DNA from: Promicromonospora thailandica
GTDB taxonomy: Bacteria; Actinomycetota; Actinomycetes; Actinomycetales; Cellulomonadaceae
Assembly: GCF_024171955.1 (NCBI RefSeq)
Contig: NZ_JAMTCS010000019.1
Coordinates: 1-51,205 of the forward strand
Length of the DNA stretch: 51,205 nt
Direction of reading: 5' to 3'
Numbering within the stretch: the stretch's first letter is position 1; each line of letters starts with the position of its first letter. A program made the translations under genes and the position numbers. Positions 50,258 to 51,205 of the stretch are shown here, piece by piece. The notes beneath the pieces were generated by a model that was not told the DNA's origin, searched no databases, and saw only the letters and a program-made list of their open reading frames with translations.

Positions 50258-51205
50258 GCGACCGTGGCCCGCTCGGACCGGGTGTGGCACCCGATCTGGT
50301 ACCGGCTACGCGGCACCCTGCCCACCACTGGACCAGTGACCCCCACCGCCGGCGTCCAGCCCGGGACCCGCTCACCGACCGCAGGCACCTCACCGTCGGC
50401 CGCCGCGCCGGTGCTCGATGCCCCATCCACCTGGACGTCGCCAGCGGGCATGCCGGTGTCCCCCTCGGCCCGGGTCGGGACGGTGGCAGCATCAAGGTCT
50501 ACTGCCCGCAATGGTTGGGGTGGTCGGGGTGCCACGGCCAGGTACCGGTGCCCGGTCGGGGCCAGGGTCTCCACCCCGTGCCGCCCGTGCACCGTGACGC
50601 TCTTCTGGGACCAGCCCGGTGCCTGCTTGACGTGGTTGCACCGCTGACACAGGCCCTGCCCGTTGTCCAGACCGGTCGGGCCACCCTGGGCGTGCGGGGT
50701 CACATGATCCAGGTGCCGTACCGGCGCGTCACACCACGCCGTGGCACACACGCCCTGCTCCCGGGCCCGCAACAACGCACTCAACCCCGGCGGATGGAAC
50801 CGGGCGGCGGACGTCGTGGCCACCAACCGACCCCGCGGGTCGACGTAGATGCCCCGCAACCACGCCGCGCCCGCATCCATCCCGTGCGCGACCAGGTTGC
50901 GCACCACCGGACCCGGAACCACACCCGCCCCCAGCGGGCCACCCTCGACCAGCACCCCCGGCGCGGCACCACTGGCCAGCAGGGTCTGGTCCGAGACCAG
51001 CAGGTTCACCGTCACCGGCACCTCCCCCGCCCCACCCTCGCCCCGCCCGGTGACCCGCTCCACCAGGGTGTCGGCCATGATCTGCCCCACACCCCGCCCA
51101 TCCCCCGCGGCCTTAGCCGCCCGGGCGTGCGCGTCCAGCTGGGCGTAGGCCTGCACACCCTGAGCCATCGGCACCAGAGCGGTCAGGTACACCATCAGGT
51201 CCGGG
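50146..51205 (-). CDS. DUF222/13E12-type HNH endonuclease (5' end beyond the window)
   Basis: An open minus frame runs from the window edge to 50146. The HNH motif is at about residues 145-195 from the first visible Met: [18 protein letters not shown], then [20 protein letters not shown]. Before it lies part of the DUF222 domain ([20 protein letters not shown]). This repeat family is multi-copy in many actinobacteria and behaves like a selfish or recombining element. The C-terminal tail is low complexity and Pro/Arg-rich and overlaps the VOC gene. The 5' end and true start are not visible. Confidence 0.88.
   Translation of the reverse strand, partial: PDLMVYLTALVPMAQGVQAYAQLDAHARAAKAAGDGRGVGQIMADTLVERVTGRGEGGAGEVPVTVNLLVSDQTLLASGAAPGVLVEGGPLGAGVVPGPVVRNLVAHGMDAGAAWLRGIYVDPRGRLVATTSAARFHPPGLSALLRAREQGVCATAWCDAPVRHLDHVTPHAQGGPTGLDNGQGLCQRCNHVKQAPGWSQKSVTVHGRHGVETLAPTGHRYLAVAPRPPQPLRAVDLDAATVPTRAEGDTGMPAGDVQVDGASSTGAAADGEVPAVGERVPGWTPAVGVTGPVVGRVPRSRYQIGCHTRSERATVAYRPSPTPRNTGPAPRPPGRAPRRARRADLTWAHPTG

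Overview
The window is high-GC DNA that reads as an actinobacterial chromosome. It has the aceE-fasR-fabD-fabH-acpP-fabF order, DUF3052 and DUF3145 proteins, many GTG starts, ATGA/GTGA coupled junctions and a C50-type carotenoid operon. A soil or plant-associated member of the Cellulomonadaceae/Promicromonosporaceae/Micrococcales group is the most likely source. This is inferred from gene content; no 16S rRNA is present.

Layout. (1) 1-2138: the integration end of a mobile element beside a tRNA-Val(UAC) gene: a tyrosine integrase, an excisionase-like HTH protein, and an IS5-type insertion sequence that runs off the left edge. (2) 2203-12838: central metabolism: an AhpE-like peroxiredoxin, a DUF3052 protein, the homodimeric pyruvate dehydrogenase E1 (aceE), a PucR/FasR-like regulator, the type II fatty acid synthase cluster fabD-fabH-acpP-fabF, and peptide deformylase. 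(3) 13127-23063: mixed housekeeping and accessory genes: DUF3145, an SdpB-like HTTM protein paired with a DUF5819 protein, tRNA(CAU), an M15 peptidase, an aldo/keto reductase, a GAP-type membrane protein, tRNA-Asn, a NimT/CynX-type MFS carrier, a kinase-fold protein, a hexapeptide acetyltransferase and a VOC protein.

(4) 23117-29957: an eight-gene, tightly overlapping operon idi-crtE-crtB-crtI-crtYe-crtYf-crtEb plus an SRPBCC-SDR fusion, predicted to make a cyclic C50 carotenoid. (5) 30096-34171: an operon for a four-carbon (or related) sugar acid: KdgT-type permease, DUF1537 kinase, PdxA2-type dehydrogenase and a GntR regulator, with a palindromic operator upstream. (6) 34181-38493: alpha/beta hydrolase, a SugE/Gdx guanidinium exporter preceded by a convincing guanidine-III riboswitch, a flavin monooxygenase-like protein, and a divergent TetR/MFS pair. 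(7) 38474-45591: a sugar uptake and hydrolysis locus: binding lipoprotein, two ABC permeases, a large secreted clan GH-D glycosidase with a CBM35-like module, and a divergent ROK regulator. (8) 45576-51205: small regulator/enzyme pairs (MarR-GNAT fusion, DUF899, TetR/quinone reductase, TetR/VOC), each with a clear palindromic operator, ending in a DUF222/HNH endonuclease gene cut by the window edge.

The best-supported unusual features are the guanidine-III riboswitch ahead of the SMR gene, the SRPBCC-SDR fusion coupled to the end of the carotenoid operon, the perfect 58-bp palindrome after aceE, the repeated TTCGTACGA element before the DUF3145 gene, and several self-regulating palindromes that overlap or abut start codons. 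I saw no CRISPR array, no secondary-metabolite megasynthase and no recognisable anti-phage system.
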